Assembly: GCA_002366755.1 (NCBI GenBank)
Contig: DFBV01000067.1
Location: 1-5,771 of the forward strand
DNA length: 5,771 nucleotides
Source of the DNA: Anaerolineales bacterium UBA3071
Lineage (GTDB): Bacteria; Chloroflexota; Anaerolineae; UBA3071
Direction of reading: 5' to 3'
The notes below the pieces were generated by a model that ran no database searches, was not told where the DNA came from, and saw only the letters and a program-made list of their open reading frames with translations. A program made the position numbers and the translations under genes. Positions 5,634-5,771 of this stretch are shown piece after piece; positions within the stretch are counted from its first letter, which is position 1; each line of letters opens with the position of its first letter.

Positions 5634-5664
5634 AGGCCGCGTCCGTTGTGCGGACGCGGCCTTT
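5633..5664. terminator. Terminator-like GC-rich hairpin
   Basis: AAGGCCGCGTCCG (5633-5645) and CGGACGCGGCCTT (5651-5663) form a perfect 13-bp stem with a 5-nt loop (TTGTG). The tail is only TTTGAT on the plus strand and TTGCCC on the minus strand, so the U-tract is short. The A/T pairs at the stem base help slightly in both directions. Since the gene to the right is outside the window, the stem may end an incoming minus-strand transcript and insulate the glgA promoter. A regulatory or structural palindrome is the alternative. Confidence 0.55.
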
Positions 5665-5771
5665 GATAGAGTGCCCCTGGCGCATCTTATGGCGCTATGG
5701 GGCGTGTTTGAGCACCAACCCTTCGCCCTTCGATCGGGCTCAAGACGTGATTACCTCAGGACAAGTGGCAG

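Larger units (their letters stand above)
5440..5771. other. Intergenic region upstream of glgA; no gene recognised
   Basis: These 332 bases hold the glgA ribosome binding site, octamer array, candidate promoter and two hairpins listed separately. From 5665 to the end no minus-strand frame stays open. The plus frame from ATG 5591 is open to the edge, but it runs straight through both arms of the 13-bp hairpin and its product looks random. The last 55 bases (CCCTTCGATCGGGCTCAAGACG, abridged, then CTCAGGACAAGTGGCA) resemble an intergenic repeat motif of the TTCGACnnGCTCAGGAC kind that I recall from many genomes, but with only partial copies this is not certain. Confidence 0.5.

Noticed and set aside
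5715..5769. Partial copy of a TTCGACnnGCTCAGGAC-type intergenic repeat
   Set aside because: The resemblance is from memory, the copy is imperfect and cut by the window edge, so it is mentioned only in the intergenic entry.
5591..5771. Plus-strand frame from ATG 5591 open to the window edge (60 codons)
   Set aside because: It passes through both arms of the 13-bp hairpin, has no Shine-Dalgarno, and its product shows no recognisable family features.

Overview
This window most likely comes from a Chloroflexota bacterium (Anaerolineae, Caldilineae or a relative). That is an inference. It rests on a DUF2085 membrane protein beside a CcdA-type protein, Gram-positive-style LexA boxes (GAAC-N4-GTTC), moderately high GC, and degenerate octamer arrays in the gaps between genes. 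No rRNA or other phylogenetic marker is present to settle it. Every supported gene reads on the minus strand, so the natural reading order is from high to low coordinates.

Layout in transcription order. (1) 5440-5771 has no convincing gene. It holds two adjacent hairpins (the right one, 5633-5664, is terminator-like), a good candidate glgA promoter (5527-5555), and a short octamer array (5466-5505) inside the predicted glgA leader. (2) glgA (3919-5439) encodes a complete GT5 glycogen synthase. Its stop overlaps the start of a GalT/HIT-like nucleotidyltransferase (2723-3922) in an ATGA junction, so the two are translationally coupled and probably share a job in sugar-nucleotide or glycogen metabolism. 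(3) 2527-2722 is filled by two facing arrays of a degenerate octamer that together make a long imperfect palindrome. (4) A CcdA/DsbD-type thiol-electron transporter (1765-2526) is followed 6 bp later by a DUF2085 membrane protein (1075-1758). (5) rpsT (ribosomal protein bS20, 570-845) stands alone with a GTG start. (6) The 5' end of an FtsK/SpoIIIE-like DNA translocase (1-324) runs off the window. It is preceded by a perfect TTGACA-N17-TATAAT promoter carrying two LexA-type operators.

The most unusual item is the CcdA-like protein, which appears circularly permuted. The segment that is normally transmembrane helix 1, with the SPCVLPLIP motif, sits at the C-terminus after the canonical helices 2-6. 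The ORF begins exactly where canonical helix 2 would. Both active-site cysteines are kept, and charged loops still fit the positive-inside rule. The second notable item is the SOS-type promoter on the FtsK-like gene. The third is the coupling of a divergent GalT-like protein, lacking an evident CxxC zinc site, to glycogen synthase.
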